Positions 62,945-64,000 of a DNA stretch of 64,000 nucleotides are shown in pieces. The notes beneath the pieces were generated by a model. It was not told the origin of the DNA. It made no database searches and worked only from the letters and a program-made list of their open reading frames with translations. Every line of letters starts with the position of its first letter. Positions within the stretch are counted from its first letter, which is position 1. The translations under genes and the position numbers were made by a program. The stretch lies in the NCBI GenBank assembly GCA_963710315.1, contig CAVPZW010000008.1:310001-374000 (forward strand). Reading direction: 5' to 3'. The DNA comes from Palsa-360 sp963710315. GTDB lineage: Bacteria; Acidobacteriota; Terriglobia; Acidiferrales; UBA7541.

Positions 62945-63694
62945 ATGCAGCGTTTTCTCATCGCGTTTCTGCTCACTCTTGCGCTCGCACAGGGCGCTGC
63001 GGCTGAAGAAATCATCTTAAAAGACGGCACGAAAATCGTTGGGCGCATGACGGCTGTGTCGGGTGACAAGATCGAGGTCGAAACAGCGTACGGGAAGATG
63101 TCCGTCAAACGCGGCGACATTGTAAGCATCAGCTTTCCAGAAAATGGCAAGCAGGGCCCTTCAGGAGGCGCCCCGTCTTCCCCTGAGGATAAGCCCAAAA
63201 TCGAAGAGTCCCTGGATGCCGGTCAGTACACCAACAAGACAGGGGAGTTTTCGCTCGCCGTTCCCTCCGATTGGAAAATAAATCCATCTCTTTACGGAAC
63301 CAATGGCGCATTGGCCGGCTTAAGTACCCGCGACAGCATGCGATTTCTATTAGTGGTGCGTGAAGAATATCCGGGTACGATCGATAGCTATAAGCAACTG
63401 ATCGAAATTCAGGCCAGGAGCAACCTCGGAGATTATGAAAAGATTTCTGAGACTCCCATGAAGATTGATAACAAATCTGCAATCGTTATGTCCTATCGAG
63501 GGTTATTGGTGAAGGCCAACAATCTTCCCGTTCAGTTCCTTGCAGCCATCATACCCGTGGGAAGTGCGTATTTTCGGGTCAGCACCTGGTGTGTGGAACC
63601 ATTGTTCAACGAAAGCCAAACCATGTTCGAAAATATAATTTCCTCTTACCACTACACGAATACTTCATCGGCGCTCCCGGCCGCAAAGCCTTAG
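62945..63694 (+). CDS. Secreted protein of unknown function
   Basis: 249 residues with a GGAGG site before the ATG. A signal peptide (FLIAFLLTLALAQGAAA, cleavage near residue 20) leads a small beta-rich domain with IILKDGTKIVGRMTAVSGDKIEVETAYGKMSVKRGDIVSI (about 23-62, in parts), which resembles short SH3-like/LSM-like modules found at the start of several acidobacterial secreted proteins. The remainder is a soluble domain ending TMFENIISSYHY, like the substrate-binding PsbP-type fold. I cannot assign a role. It lies between thrS and the lpdA start, on the other strand from thrS. Confidence 0.75.
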   Translation: MQRFLIAFLLTLALAQGAAAEEIILKDGTKIVGRMTAVSGDKIEVETAYGKMSVKRGDIVSISFPENGKQGPSGGAPSSPEDKPKIEESLDAGQYTNKTGEFSLAVPSDWKINPSLYGTNGALAGLSTRDSMRFLLVVREEYPGTIDSYKQLIEIQARSNLGDYEKISETPMKIDNKSAIVMSYRGLLVKANNLPVQFLAAIIPVGSAYFRVSTWCVEPLFNESQTMFENIISSYHYTNTSSALPAAKP

Positions 63695-63928
63695 CCACGG
63701 TTAACTAAAAGCAAAGTATTCTTGCCGAGGCGGCGTGTTGCGACCCTTCCGAGCGGCTGATAGAATCGACGTGCGGAAATTTCGCGCAGGCCCTGATTCC
63801 ATCAGGGCAAGCCGTGCGAAAGGGCGGACGCCGGCTGCGTTTCCACTGATATTGGCTGGGCCCACTGCGGCCAGCCAGCACACGATTCCAGCGACATGAG
63901 CGGCGTTCCAGCCTGCCGCGGAGGACAC

Positions 63929-64000
63929 TTGGCTAAATACGATTTGGCAATCATCGGCAGCGGTCCGGGCGGATACAACACCGCAATTCGAGCCTCGCAA
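63929..64000 (+). CDS. lpdA: Dihydrolipoamide dehydrogenase, N-terminal fragment (runs off the edge)
   Basis: A TTG start at 63929 follows GGAGG by five bases. The 24 visible codons read AKYDLAIIGSGPGGYNTAIRASQ after the start, which is the FAD-binding GxGxxG fingerprint of lipoamide dehydrogenases and related pyridine-nucleotide disulfide oxidoreductases. The redox-active CxxxxC lies beyond the window, so mercuric reductase-type relatives cannot be excluded. Confidence 0.75.
   Translation, partial: MAKYDLAIIGSGPGGYNTAIRASQ

Noticed and set aside
63701..64000. Minus-strand open frame at the right edge
   Set aside because: It overlaps the clear start of a lipoamide dehydrogenase gene on the other strand and has no recognisable features.

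Overview
The window is a bacterial chromosome segment of roughly 55-60% GC, almost certainly from an Acidobacteriota (Terriglobia-like) genome. The inference rests on secreted ASH/choice-of-anchor and Ig-like repeat proteins, DUF354 proteins inside an exopolysaccharide (EPS) locus, Tat-exported catabolic enzymes, and several families of intergenic inverted repeats. No rRNA, tRNA, CRISPR array, integrase or insertion sequence was recognised.

Layout. 1-929: the end of an ABC transporter (ATPase tail and permease). 1000-2544: a VanZ-LamG membrane protein. 2825-6671: two related surface lipoproteins (ASH, Ig-like and fibronectin-like domains). 7226-16360 (+): the first EPS arm, led by a NusG/RfaH-like antiterminator, then a WbpB-WbpD-WbpE-like set for a diacetamido uronic acid sugar, a DUF354 protein, a sugar-phosphate isomerase, a FemAB-like acyltransferase, a UDP-GlcNAc 2-epimerase and a deacetylase-like protein. 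16680-43741 (-): the second EPS arm, with rmlABCD for dTDP-rhamnose, glycosyltransferases, a small ligase-carrier protein-reductase-acyltransferase module, polymerase/ligase, methyltransferase, flippase, two parallel beta-helix proteins, a second DUF354 protein, BY-kinase, chain-length protein, initiating sugar transferase and GalE. Together these supply most parts of a Wzx/Wzy-type polysaccharide pathway: nucleotide sugars, initiation, elongation, flipping, polymerisation, length control and modification.

44190-57174: a catabolic block with intradiol dioxygenase, an exported amidohydrolase, an exported class II aldolase-like protein, tartrate/malate-type dehydrogenase, flavin reductase-like protein, beta-propeller, gamma-glutamyltransferase, and Tat-exported FAD and FMN oxidoreductases. 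57310-64000: a PIN/TRAM membrane protein, a polytopic membrane protein, threonyl-tRNA synthetase, a secreted protein of unknown role, and the first codons of a dihydrolipoamide dehydrogenase.

Several genes are broken by single-base indels (ABC ATPase tail, rmlA twice, rmlB twice, rmlC, a GNAT gene, a small periplasmic protein, one beta-helix protein), and the EPS sugar transferase carries an in-frame TGA. Because the reading frames on both sides are well conserved, assembly or sequencing error is as likely as real decay. Points worth a second look are the carrier-protein module in the EPS locus, a CXXCH motif inside an exported FMN enzyme, a GGDEF-like region fused to the sugar transferase, and a shared GTCCC-type element upstream of three secreted-protein genes.
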